64,000 nt of DNA, from contig JAFFJZ010000006.1 in NCBI GenBank assembly GCA_018340375.1, positions 28,030,001-28,094,000 on the forward strand, given 5' to 3'. A model generated the notes under the pieces. It was not told where the DNA came from. It ran no database searches and saw only the letters and a list, made by a program, of their open reading frames with translations. This document shows positions 39,180 to 51,100 of the stretch, piece by piece. Position numbers and translations under genes: made by a program. This DNA is from Gonatopus flavifemur. Taxonomy: Eukaryota > Arthropoda > Insecta > Hymenoptera > Dryinidae. How positions within the stretch are numbered: the stretch's first letter is position 1; each line of letters starts with the position of its first letter.

Positions 39180-39560
39180 TGTCTCTCTTGTTTTTTTCTC
39201 AAAACGCGAAACCCCTCCACAGCCTTTGCCGTTGCACCGCAGATTCATTTGATGTATTTATTCCCTCTGGAAAGTATGTCATAGAAAGACAAGATGAGAA
39301 ATACCATGGCCGAGCAATTGTAAGGACCCCTGAAAGACGACGAACGAGCGGAGAACGCAATTAAATGATAATTGCTCTATCGAGTATCAGAGAATGCTTG
39401 GGCAAAAGCAAGTAAGCAACGCGATCGTGGCCGCTCGCTCGGTGGCTGTTCTCCGGGCCAACGCGACAGCACACCGAGGTTTAATTGTGATTATAAATCC
39501 AGATCCGGATTTAATTATATGCCAACTTGCCGCTTCCAATCGTACAATTAGCGTTGATAC
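39180..39560. other. GC-richer block, possible conserved non-coding element
   Basis: A local rise in GC with homeodomain-type cores (TTAATTATATG, CAATTAGCG) near 39,510-39,555 and no recognisable protein in any frame. It stands apart from the AT-rich MITE background. An intronic enhancer is an inference. Confidence 0.25.
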
Positions 39561-40713
39561 CTTACAACTTGGTATTTGTTTATCGTTCGATGGGATACGA
39601 TTTATTTCCTCCTGTTGAGACAAATATTGCGAAAGGAGGGAACGATTTCTCATGAAAAATCATCACGATTTTATCGAGAAGGAATTCCATATCCGAAGAT
39701 AAACTCTTCTCCTTCGATCCTTCATTTCCTGCCAACGAAATTGTATCGAGATGAGATTGAATTTCCTTTTTTTTTTCTTTTTAAAAAATTTTCCAATTGC
39801 GTGGGACGATAATGACGACGATGAGGCTGATGAGGAACTTCCCGTTTCCCACCCCGACACGCGTTCAGTTCTGCTGTAACGCAAAAGTCAATTAACGCGC
39901 GAATTGTTTGTTCGTTCCTGTGACTGTTGTTGCTGATGTTGTGTTTTGAAGAAAAAAGAAAATTTCACACGAGGGAAATGACTTTCTTACGTACAATATA
40001 GAGCAGGGAAATTAATGAATGACGAGGGAATTAATTGGATTACCGCGAGACGAGGCGGGGGAAAGAAGGAAGCGAGTGCTCTCCAAAAGAGGAAGAAGAA
40101 GAGAAAAATATAGGATGAGGAAGCGAGCGTTGAGAATCTTCTGGTTGAATAATGTCGAATATTGAAGAATTGAATTCAGTAATTCAGCGATGTTCATTGT
40201 TGGATAATTGTTGTTTGTATTCTCTCGTAATTTTTACTACGACTCTCAATTTTTACCGGTTATATTCGAGGTTCGTCCATAAAAATTCGAAAAAAGAAAA
40301 CAACACAGAAATTATTCGAAATACAAATTTATTCGTTACGTCAAATCTTTTTTCTTATATTCAACATTCTCGCATCAAAGTGAAATATGATTTTTGTCGT
40401 TGAAAACCCGTTTTCGAGATATCCAGCGAGACATATATTTCATTTTCGAGTTATCGAATGTGTTTTAACTGCTCGTATCTCGCAACTCGTTCGTAAAAAT
40501 TTCATCCCCAACGATTAGTATGTCGTTTAAAATCGAACGATGAGCAAATTCTTGAAATTATTCATCCAAAGTACGTTCGCGACTTGGATTTAACGACTGG
40601 TTCGATTAGATAGATGATGGGTTGTTTCTTGGCGAAAGAGAATCGAGAAGAAGGGGCGTGTGTGCGCGTTACGAGAAGAAAATTAATTGCCAAAGTGTAA
40701 TTCTTCGGGGAGG

Positions 40714-40731
40714 GCTCTCTCTCTCTCTCTT
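40714..40731. repeat. short (CT)n tract
   Basis: About eight CT units. Confidence 0.8.
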
Positions 40732-42844
40732 CGCCTTCCAGATGTTATTCTCTTCTGCAAGAGCAACAACAGAACTCATTTACACATATTAATTGGATTC
40801 AAGATTCCCTACACTTGGCTCGTTTCTTTTATCTATATATGACCATAAGGCAAAAATTCAATATTTATCTTTCTCAGTCGTGTTTCTTGCATGTCGAGTT
40901 CGCATAAATTGAAAAATAAAATCTAAAAATGTACTTTGGACTTGACATCATTCGTATAGGATAGTGTTGAAGATTGAATAATAATTACGGTTAATGATCG
41001 CGAGGAATGTTGAATATTTGGTGAGTGTTAATGAGATATGATAATTCATCGTGAAGAAAAAGTGTACCCTAGCTGTTTTATTTTCCCACGTTCAACTGAA
41101 GATTGAGAAAAAAAATCCAACCAACGCTTTTATAATGGTGTGCTTGTATTCCCTAAATCACGTACTAATAATGCTATCATCACCCCGAATAATATCAATT
41201 AGACGATAATAATTTCGAATAACCCTCGACTGACGTTGTTACCAGAGGGGACCACCGAAATGGTTCCCATGACGATTCTTGTAAATCATAGAATCATGGG
41301 TGTAGAGAGGAGTTATTGTTTGTCTACGGGTTGACGAGATGAACAGCGATTTGGTGTCTAAGGTCTAAGCAAATAGAAATTATATATCAACCCACCATGG
41401 GGATTGAATGTAAGCACAGTATCAATGATAAATGGAAATAACGATTTTTTTTCCAGAACTCAATCGTATAAAACGGATGGGAAAGAGAAAATTCTAATAA
41501 TGATACATCTTTGAAAAAAAAAATCGAGGACAAAACAATGAAACGAGTAACATCAAACCAATGGACCTTGAATTTATTTATTTCATTCGACGAGTCGATA
41601 GAAATCGATACACAACTTCTTTTCTTTTCTTATATGTTTCTCTCGATATTTTCTATTCAATTTTTCCCAATCAGAATAGACTGTAGACTCTCTTTTTTTC
41701 ACTCTGCCAAAGAGTTCGATTACGGGATTTTTCCCTAACGTTCACGATTTTGTGCTTCACAGATGACCACTCTTCTCCCGACGATCACCGCTGAGATTCG
41801 AATCTCAAACCGCAAATTTATTAACTTTTGTGTTGAAAGATGATCTCTCTCGTTTTCTCTTTCTTTTTTTTGTCCGATTGCAGTGTCGTTGCTGCCATGC
41901 GATGCGAATAAATGAATCGACGATGTGAATCACTTCGATGATCCACCTATTATTTTCATCCTACAAAAGGAAATAACAAAAAAGAATTGTGAATTTTGAA
42001 TCTTATCCGATAATATACGATCGATCGATCATCAATTAATCGAATAAATAGTTTCGTAACAACGACAATAGCAACGAGGGAAAAAAAAACCTTACAATTG
42101 AACCTTATTACTCCTGCCTTTTTTGATTAAGCACATTTAACGTAATACAATCCATATGGAAGGTGATGAGAATCTTGGTGTTTGTAGGTAAAAAATCATC
42201 TTTCGTACGTGCTGAATACTAAGGATGAGAATAATATTAAATCATGCGGAAAATACAATTATTCTTTATGCGCATATCTTTGTGTTCTCTCTTTTTCTGC
42301 GCCAAGTTGTTTCAAGCTTTAATGACAAGCTAGCACCTTATTTATTACTCGAATAGTAAAAACTACGACTCGTGCCTCGTGCGAAGAACAAAATTGCGAA
42401 CAAGAAAAACAATCGATAATATGAAAATGTGGAAATTATCTCAACATTTTCATTGACATCATTGTGTATTCAATGTTGTTGTATATCGTATATTTTTTAT
42501 TCGTGAACGATAATCCAACTTTTGAAATCTCGATGTATATTTCGAGTAATTTATCATCATGAAATTTGATATATTGCGAGATGAGAGATTGAGTTGGATT
42601 TTTACCCACGGCTTAAGCGTTCCAATTTCTTTGATTTTTATAATTTCAGGTCATGACCGAAGAAGAATCAGCGAGTACATTCGAACACGTATGCAGAGTG
42701 CTGGTGTCGAGGAGAAGAAGATTGGTGCAAGATTGCGGTATGTGCAATTGAGAAAAAAAAGAAGGAGAAATTAAGGGGATATACGAACAACGTGACCCCA
42801 GCTAAATCGTTTATATCAAATTATTCGAAGGCATTCCAACAGAG

Positions 42845-42868
42845 TCAAAATATCGCTCTGTACAGACT
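42845..42868. repeat. half-site of the TCAAAATATCG hairpin family
   Basis: TCAAAATATCGCTCTGTACA without a visible inverted partner nearby: a truncated or solo end. Confidence 0.45.
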
Positions 42869-43088
42869 TGCTTCGATTAATTTTAATATATAACTACGTA
42901 GAGAAAGAAGGATTTAACTGAATATTTATTAGCTAAACGTATTTCGTCACTTTAAATTTAAAGTTCAGTTGAACCGAATGAATTTCATTTATTACAGCCA
43001 AAGTTTATGTTCCCATCGAATCCAACTGTTTTATTCATATTTCAGAAAACTAAACCTGTATTTTAATTGCTGAAGTTGAGGGCATTTG

Positions 43089-43522
43089 CATTGAGAGAAA
43101 GGGTCTATTCAAATATTCGACAGCTACACGGAGAGAAATTTATTTGGAAAGATTACCATTTTATTCGTAAACTAGAACTATTCGGAAAAATCAGACAATA
43201 ATTTATAGCATAACTCCTAATCATTGCCAGCTGTGATGGTAAAAATCCAAATTAATCTCGATTTTTACCATCACAACTGGCAATGATTAGGAGTTATATT
43301 ATAAATTATTGTCTGGTTTTGCCGAATAGTTCTAGTTTACGAATAAAATGGTAATTTTTCCAAATACATTTCTCTCCGTGTAGTAAATTCAGTCACTGTA
43401 AATAAAAATTTAGTTGTGCCCTTTATTCATATTTCAGACAGCTAGCCTTTTATTTACGTCAACTAGTCTAGCTGCGGTAACTCAACATTTAGTTGTCCCA
43501 ACTAGGTACCTTTCTCTCAGTG
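43089..43522. mobile_element. element with CACTGAGAGAAAGG ends split by a palindromic MITE
   Basis: CATTGAGAGAAAGGGTC (43,089) faces GGTACCTTTCTCTCAGTG (to 43,522). The MITE at 43,127-43,380 sits between the two parts. The outer pairing is short, so this is tentative. Confidence 0.4.
43127..43380. mobile_element. near-perfect palindromic MITE, 254 bp, TA target
   Basis: TA, CACGGAGAGAAATTTATTTG facing CAAATACATTTCTCTCCGTG, TA. The arms of about 120 bp stay paired through CATTTTATTCGTAAACTAGA and GGCAATGATTAGGAGTTATA with only scattered mismatches. Confidence 0.92.
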
Positions 43523-43548
43523 TAAAACAGCAAATATTGAAAACATTA

Positions 43549-43718
43549 ATTCAAATCAATAGAGTAGAGGTAAAGTGCTCGGAGTGGCTCCATCAAACTC
43601 AGGAAAAATCATCCGAGCAGTACTCTCATTGCGGAAAGAACCAATCGGATGATGTTTCCTAAGTTTGATGGAAGCACTCCGAGCACTTTACCTCTACTCT
43701 ACCAATTTGAATTGATGT
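43549..43718. mobile_element. inverted-repeat hairpin, about 170 bp
   Basis: AGAGTAGAGGTAAAGTGCTC faces GAGCACTTTACCTCTACTCT. TCCATCAAACTCAGGAAAAA pairs with CCTAAGTTTGATGGAAGCAC, giving arms of about 70 bp. CAATCGGATGATTTTTCCCA recurs at 43,852. Confidence 0.75.
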
Positions 43719-44221
43719 TTCACCCTATCCAAAATTTATGGGTTCAGCGATGGAAGTTTCTGCTTCGTCTTTACGTGTAATTTTTCCTTGAAAATGACCA
43801 GCATCTGGTCGAAACGTTGCCTTTTTCCGCAATAAAAGCACTGCTCGGCCAATCGGATGATTTTTCCCAAGTTAAATGTTGAAAATTTATTCTGGTGATA
43901 TAACAAATTCTTCCGCTGAATCAGCAAAACCAGAGAAGATTTTGATAGATTTTGTTAAGAACAAAAGAATACAATATCCAACACTCGTCGTTAGAATTTT
44001 ATTCACGTTTTGAATTATTATCCCCCTGAAAATTAAATTTCCAACCCTAGTGAATTTGAGAATATTTCACAGCGAATCATCGACTGATTTTCCATCAATT
44101 TTCTTATCCGATTAATATATCACGGAGAAACAAAATTCACTGTGCCAGCGAAATTTCATTTTGTGGACAATCAATTTCACTTTTCTCGTCAGTTTAATTT
44201 GATTAATTTAAACCAAACGTA

Positions 44222-44525
44222 CACGGAGAAAAATGCCACTCGTAAATATAAGAACTTTTGCTATTTTTCTTACTAAATTAGAAACGGGAAGGTTTATAAA
44301 ATGAATTTTTACATAAAAATACGGAAGATTACGAATATTGTAGAAAAAGTACCAGGTAGGGTTCAGATTTTAAACGCTGAATGTTAAATTTTATAAAGCG
44401 TATAGTAAAATTCAGTTATTCATTCATAATCTCTCGTATTTTTATGTAAAAATCGATTTTACAAACCTTCCTGTTTTTGGTTTAGCAAGCAAAATAAGAA
44501 AAACTAGTATATTTTTTTCTTCGTG
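44222..44525. mobile_element. palindromic MITE, 304 bp, TA target
   Basis: TA, CACGGAGAAAAATGCC ... TTTTTTTCTTCGTG, TA. GGAAGGTTTATAAAATGAAT pairs with ATCGATTTTACAAACCTTCC, and TTTTTACATAAAAATACGG pairs with CGTATTTTTATGTAAAAA. Confidence 0.85.
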
Positions 44526-45102
44526 TAACTTCAATTCCGTTGGATAAAATAAACGAAAATTGTAATAATAAATAATAAGAAAAGAAAGGAGAACGGATGA
44601 TAAAAATGTTCGTAACAATGATTTCCTTAAAACAATTCGAGATAATTACAGTGCAATCTATACAAAGTGAAAATTATACTTCTTTCTCAGAACTATAATA
44701 AAAAGTAATAAGAATCTCTGTCACACCGATTACGATCTCAGAATCTTCATAGGATACAGTTTCTTCATTGACAACTTTCAACCCCAAACCACAAAGTTGT
44801 GTCTTCTCAATTTCTCTTACCTCTCCTTCGATTCACTCGACGTCACCCGAGTGTGTCTAAATAGATATTCTCTCTTCTCAAGGCTTTTTCTTTCAATCTG
44901 CACAAGTTTTGACTAAGAACGATCTAGAAATTTCTGTCCATCCACACACCATTCGATCAAGATTTTTCACCAATGTCATCGGACATGTTATGAATATTAA
45001 CAGAAATTTGTGTACCAGAATTTCCATCTTCTCCATCGATTTATGACGAATGAAAAATGAATCAAAGAACAATGGATTGAAAAATGAAGACATCTGCCTT
45101 AC

Positions 45103-48100
45103 CTTTTACAGCTTCTTGCAGCCTCATCGTCGTCCGCTGGAGCCCCCGCGCCCGAATCCTTAAAACAAAAAGAGTAAAACATGAGAGCCACATGCGGCGA
45201 GCAATCTTTCAATCGAGATCAAAGATTACGCGAGGGTGGAAAAAGAGAAGAAGACGAAAAAAAGATCCGTGATAACGTTACTTTACACACGGTTTAAAGT
45301 CAATTTAAACGAGGCTCTTTATTAATAAATCTCAACGTAAATACCCGTGTACACAAAAGGGTACACACACACGAGGGTGTTCCCTTTCGAACACGTCACG
45401 CAGAAAACGAGCCCTACAAAATCGATACGCTTTATCATCCCCTTGCATTTTTTTTTGCTCTACTCTCTCCGAAATGGTTCCCTCGTCTCTTGACGCGCTA
45501 GAAAAATGCAACCAGCCCTACTCTATACACGGATACATACGCATACACAATGAATAAGTGCACTTGGTGGCTCACGAAGCATTCAAGTTATGTAAAGCGC
45601 ATGGTACGGGAATATACACGGGATGACCTAACCGCTACTCCCCTTTCCCACCCTCTAAACTGAAAAAAAAACCCTCGAGGGGTGCTGTACTAGGGGTTAG
45701 TCATCCTTTCATAGCTGAGATCTCTCTCTTCTCACAGAATCGTATACTCAAAGAAGATGTTCATCTGAAGATAAGCTCTGCTCGGGAAGACGAGATCGAT
45801 AACCACCACGGGGGGGTTTTGTTTTTCATTTCTTCAGAAACTTGATGGTTTTTAACAATCTTTCTTAAACAGTAGGTACGTTATTTGATCAAAAGTTGAT
45901 ACATCGATCCATTAGTTTGAGATCTACAAGAAAAACAAAACACAAAGTTCAATTTACAAAAAGCAAACATAAATCACCCGTTCTGTCGGATTTCACAGAC
46001 AAATCTTGTAATCCTGATGGATTTGTCTGTCATTGTACCGAGGGGCGACGGGTTGGACTTCGTAAATCATATTTAACAACGCTGAGTGAGTATTAAAGGG
46101 GTGAAAACAATGATACGACACACGTCGCGAAGCCTTTCTCCTTCCTGATACATCGGTGAATTGCAAATGGTTTAATAAAAATGTTACCACTACGTGAAGG
46201 ATGTTGTACACAAAGGACAAGAACACGCTGCTGGGGGTTGTCAAAATTCAAATCCCTTTGTTACTTTTTGTCCGCGTTTGTATGTAAGCTCTGTTATCCA
46301 ATGTTAACTAATCCCTGTAATATTCGTTATGCTCTGCCTTCCATTTCATTCTTTGCATCGAAAATTTTCAGTTAAAACAAAACAACTCCTTCCTTTATAA
46401 AAGAAAATATTCAAGAATGCAAAACACTGCAAAGTTATCGGTCAAGTTCAAACACGCCACTATAAAATACGTTTCTGCTTTTTACATTGAAATTCTCCCC
46501 ACAGCAGTACACTCTCTTAAAGGCTATCCGAAGACGTAGAATTCTACAGCACCGTATCCGGCAAGGTTTACTTTGCTTTAATAGCAATAAGAAACTGCAC
46601 TTGTCCGATCGAAATGGAGAAGAAAAATCGTAAAGAAAACCGGTCACGATTTTCTTACGCTCGATTAGGATACGTCAAGATTTCATATGACATTGGGATG
46701 AATTTTATTTTATATATAAAATTTCACTGGAAAAATGATAACAATTTCTTCAAGATAATTTTATACACGTAACTGAAATATGAAAGGAAAGCAAGCAGTA
46801 GCGAGATGGTTGCGTAATTCTTAGACCTTTCAGTCAAAGGAATATACTTCGTGCTTCGCTCGAAAGACATTGTGGAAATCAATTGGCGAGTGGAATGAAT
46901 GACTGAAGGATGAATACGTACGTAAATACCTTCAATACAAATCGTCCCACATAAATTCTCTCCTCCAATTTCTCCCTAGCCAATCTCTTTCTTTTCCTTT
47001 CCTTTACACTTCGATGCGATACGATACCATACCATACCTTACCATACCATACGTTACGCCCCTGCAGAGACGAGTAAACTTGAAAGTGAATATGTGTGTA
47101 TGCATTATAGGGAATGGTTTCGCTTTCCCACGACATATTCGCGAGAAACTCACTGTTCGACGAGTCCAATGTTATTTTTTTCCAAGCAATGACTGGGAGA
47201 TAGCCCAGAGAATATTGACTTCCAACGATGATGATTGATAATCTCGATTTTGTTAGACTTAACTATAGAATGAGTCTATTAACCCTTGAACTATCAGCTT
47301 GGCCAACAAAATCCTACCACTCTCTAAATCTGGAAGAGTGAAGAATCACTCGTTTCACTCCACTAAGTCTCAGAAGTGAGGCTCCGAGTGGATTCCAACT
47401 CTTTGAAAAATTCACTCTAGAATTGGAGGGGCTGTGAGTTTATAACCTCAAACCTTAGATCATCACTCTAAAAAAGTGGAAATTTGGCTGGCTAAATAGT
47501 GAAATAACACTTCAACGATTTTAGCAGGTTTTGCTGATTGATCGATGGCAATGCCAAATACTGAAAGTGAAAGAGATTGACTCTTTCCTCAGTGTATTTA
47601 CAGAACACGGTACAAATCTGGTCAAATGTCAAATACCGCGGAACCTAGGTTGAAAGCTTTTTACCTGTTTTTCAAAAGGAATTCATGAGAACATGACGAT
47701 AAACGACTTTCAAGAAACACCGTGTCGAGGTTGCCTTGTATCGATTCACTCATCAGAAAATATTTCTATCGTTAAATCCATTACCCACGTGTTAACAATA
47801 TGAACCACTCCATTCGTTTCCATCCACGTGATTAAAGTCCGATATACGGACGTTAAAAACCTCAAACTTTCCAACTTTGACGACGGTATAACGATTGGAA
47901 GTTGTCTTTTTGTTAGTTACGTGCCGTATATTACCCACAACGTGAAGCTAAATCGTAAACCGTGCTCGAGGACAAGGACAAAAGGATCTGCGCCGAGGGA
48001 CGTTGATACCCTCCTTATCCTCTCGACAAGTCGGGGAATCGGTAACCTGCACGTGTGTGTACGCCTGTGTATCCTCTTTTAAAAGATAAAGAAAGGAAGG

Positions 48101-51100
48101 GAGGGAAAATTTATCACGCCAGCCGCATAAAATAGCACCGCCAACGGTCTATTAGAGCCGTGTGCGAGGAGAAAGAGGAAGAGAAGCTCTCCCCGCAAAT
48201 GGTGCAATTTTCCAGCCTCTCTGCCACCCTGGCTGGCGTGGCTTTGGCGCATGGCAAAAGAGGCTTAAAATAGAACCTTTCATTTACTGAAAAGAAGATT
48301 GCGCGCCTCCTCGGTGCAAATGAAGAAAGAAAAAGTCCGAAGAAGAAGAGGAAGAAGAAGAAGAACAGCGAGATGAGATGCTGCAGCTTTTATAATTGCG
48401 ACTTTCAAGGCAAACTTTGAATACTTATGTTAATATACGTAGGAACGAGCCACCCCACGATCACCCCGAGATTTTGCTTAATTATATAAAACATATATTC
48501 GCGATGGTGATTTTTCGCCTTTCGCGAAAATCCGATTATTGATGTATTTTATTCTGCGATGAGCAATAATCGAGCTACATGCGCAGTAGTAAATCGCGAT
48601 ACTCCGCGGTAATTGAATGATTATAATTGTTCGTTGTATTGGAAAGTACAGGATATTAGTACAAGAATTACGATCGACAGGGAATCTGGTATCCATTACA
48701 GAAACTGTCTGAAAATATCTACCTCTCGGTAGAGGCTTCTCTTTGTATTTATATTTCAATGATCTCTTCATATCGTCAATTATGGGAATTACTGCTCTGC
48801 CGAAGGAATATTTTTCAACACGATGCGTCATTGAACGTCATTCTTTTTTCTATTCACCTCTTGGAGACTTCGAACGAAAACAATTCAAGTGTAAATAGCA
48901 ATTGGAGTCTGTTTCAACGTTCTTTAGAAATTTCAACAATCAATAGTCGTTAGTTGGTTTGATTGAACCATTTAGAATTTCTCAAAACAATTAGTAACCA
49001 GAAGACACAATCGATCGATCGACAACCGCTTCAAGGTCAGAGTACGGCGACTATAATAATGGGTTTATATCAGGGGCGCCATCTCATGTCTAGACTAGGC
49101 GCTCGATTAACAATCCCCGTTGAAATTTGTTGCCTACGGCAATTAGTTTTACATATTCGTATGTCATTCCGGAAACGTTGCTACACGTTTTTCACTCCCC
49201 TCGGTCATAAATATCTGCACAACTTTTAAAAATTATCAAAAAATTCGAAAAAGTGCATAATACGCCCGGATCCATGTCGACACGTTCAAATTATACAGTC
49301 TACAAAAAATCGAACTATATTATTACCAGGACGATATATTATAAAACGATATTGAATCGACACACGCAATTCAGTCACGAAGTTTTTCTTTGCTACCCCC
49401 CCTTCATGAACCGTTCATACACTCATTTATTCGCGAATAACAATCGATTCCCCCGCAATGCGCGAAGGAAATACGCGGCAACCATTACTAGAAAGAACAG
49501 GAATTCGGTGAAAAATATTCCGAAATTATGAAAAGTTGTTGAATTCCGAACAAAACAGCTTGGAAATTAACAACCTTGATTTGAAAAAAATAATTTTCAA
49601 ACTTTCTTTGTGGATACAGTGTACCATTCAAAATTATGAAGCTGAAATCAACAGCCTGTTGAAGCTTTTTTTATACCAGTTTCACCAAATGTTCCAGATG
49701 TTCAATTCCTTGATAAAAATTTGCTAGCTTCACGGCTGTTAGTTTCAGCTTCATTCCGAAATCGGAATGAGTCTGATAAGATATTTACGTTACCATGGAA
49801 ACAATATCGCGAATCATCTCTCAATTCCTATCTCAAAATTACGATGAGAACTAAAGCGAATGGTAATCGATCCCATACACTTTTCTCATTGAACTTCAGT
49901 GGAAAAATCATCCCAAATCTAGTAATCCATCACTCAGGTTATGAGAAAAACAAACCCTATTCATTTTTCAATTATTTGCATTATTTCATTGATGATTCAT
50001 CCCTCAATTATCAAATAACAATTTACTCTCTGAAATTTGTAGAGTGGGATTTCACTCTTCAGCCAGCCAAAAGTGAGCTTGTCGAAATTTCGAGTGAAAT
50101 TTCCTCTCTTTCAGAATTACAGTCTATGGTTTGAAGTTAGAAACTCACAGCCACTCCAATTCTAGAGTGAATTTCTCACTCCAAAAGAGTGAAGATTCAC
50201 TCGAAGCGGAGACTTAGTGGAGTGAATCTTCACGTGATTTTTCACTCTTTCGTATTTAGAGAGTAGTCGTCAAGATATTTGGAAAATCGATATTTTAGCG
50301 AAATCTGGTCATCCTGCGACAACCACTTGACTCGATAGATTCATCAAAAGAGGAGCAACAACGATCAACGATCACAAAAGAATGATCGTCAAGGGAATAC
50401 AAAACATCTGGGTAATTGTGAAATTCTAATGAAATAATAACTCCTAGACGGGTGAACGAGAACAATCATCCCATTGAATTTTTCTCAACAAGGGATTAAT
50501 TCACATACCCCAATTTTCTCCCCCTTCAATCCACGAAGAAAAGATTCATTGAATTCAAATTGACTCTTGCCGATAACACTTTCCTTCCATCGAATGTTCG
50601 GCTCGAAATGATCAATCGATAATTCAAGTTTCGAAAAGTTATTCGCTATAAAATGTATTACAAATTGAACGTCTATCGTAAATAAGATGGATCATTAAAA
50701 TAAATATTCTTCGCCAATTGAAGGTATAATAAACTATAAAATCGAAACTCAACAACGTGCGTGAGAGATGGGGTTTCGTGACCAAAACACATATCGAAAC
50801 ACGGCGATAGCAGTGCACATATGCATGTAATTGATATATAAAAGTATAAAAAGGATCTCAATGAATTATCGTTCATTGCGGTTGAGGATCCGTGACTGCG
50901 ATTCATAATTCACGTTTGAAAACTCTAATGATAAAATTGGATGTCGATGCACTTGAATTGCTGAATTTTTAATCCTCAAAGAGAACTATCAACCAGATTT
51001 TTTTGTCGTCATATTTACTTCCTATACATAAATCAAGTTCAAATTTGAAACGCGCTGCTGCGCTTCGCTCATGTATGTCCCAAGTTTAGTTCATTTTTTG

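Larger units (their letters stand above)
1..45102 (-). other. probable slingshot intron 2 (extends off the window)
   Basis: Minus-strand sequence after the GTAAGG donor of exon 2. No further slingshot-like exon was found down to position 1, so the simplest reading is one large intron, though intergenic DNA or nested genes cannot be excluded. It is filled with the transposon relics listed separately. Beyond those and the microsatellites I see nothing supportable in roughly 320-1050, 1110-2170, 5130-5990, 6020-7430, 11,820-12,860, 15,600-17,900, 20,110-22,420, 24,540-25,380, 27,060-28,200, 29,510-31,150, 32,410-33,230, 34,690-35,500 and 38,990-43,080. All open frames there are short and lack recognisable domains. 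Confidence 0.5.
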
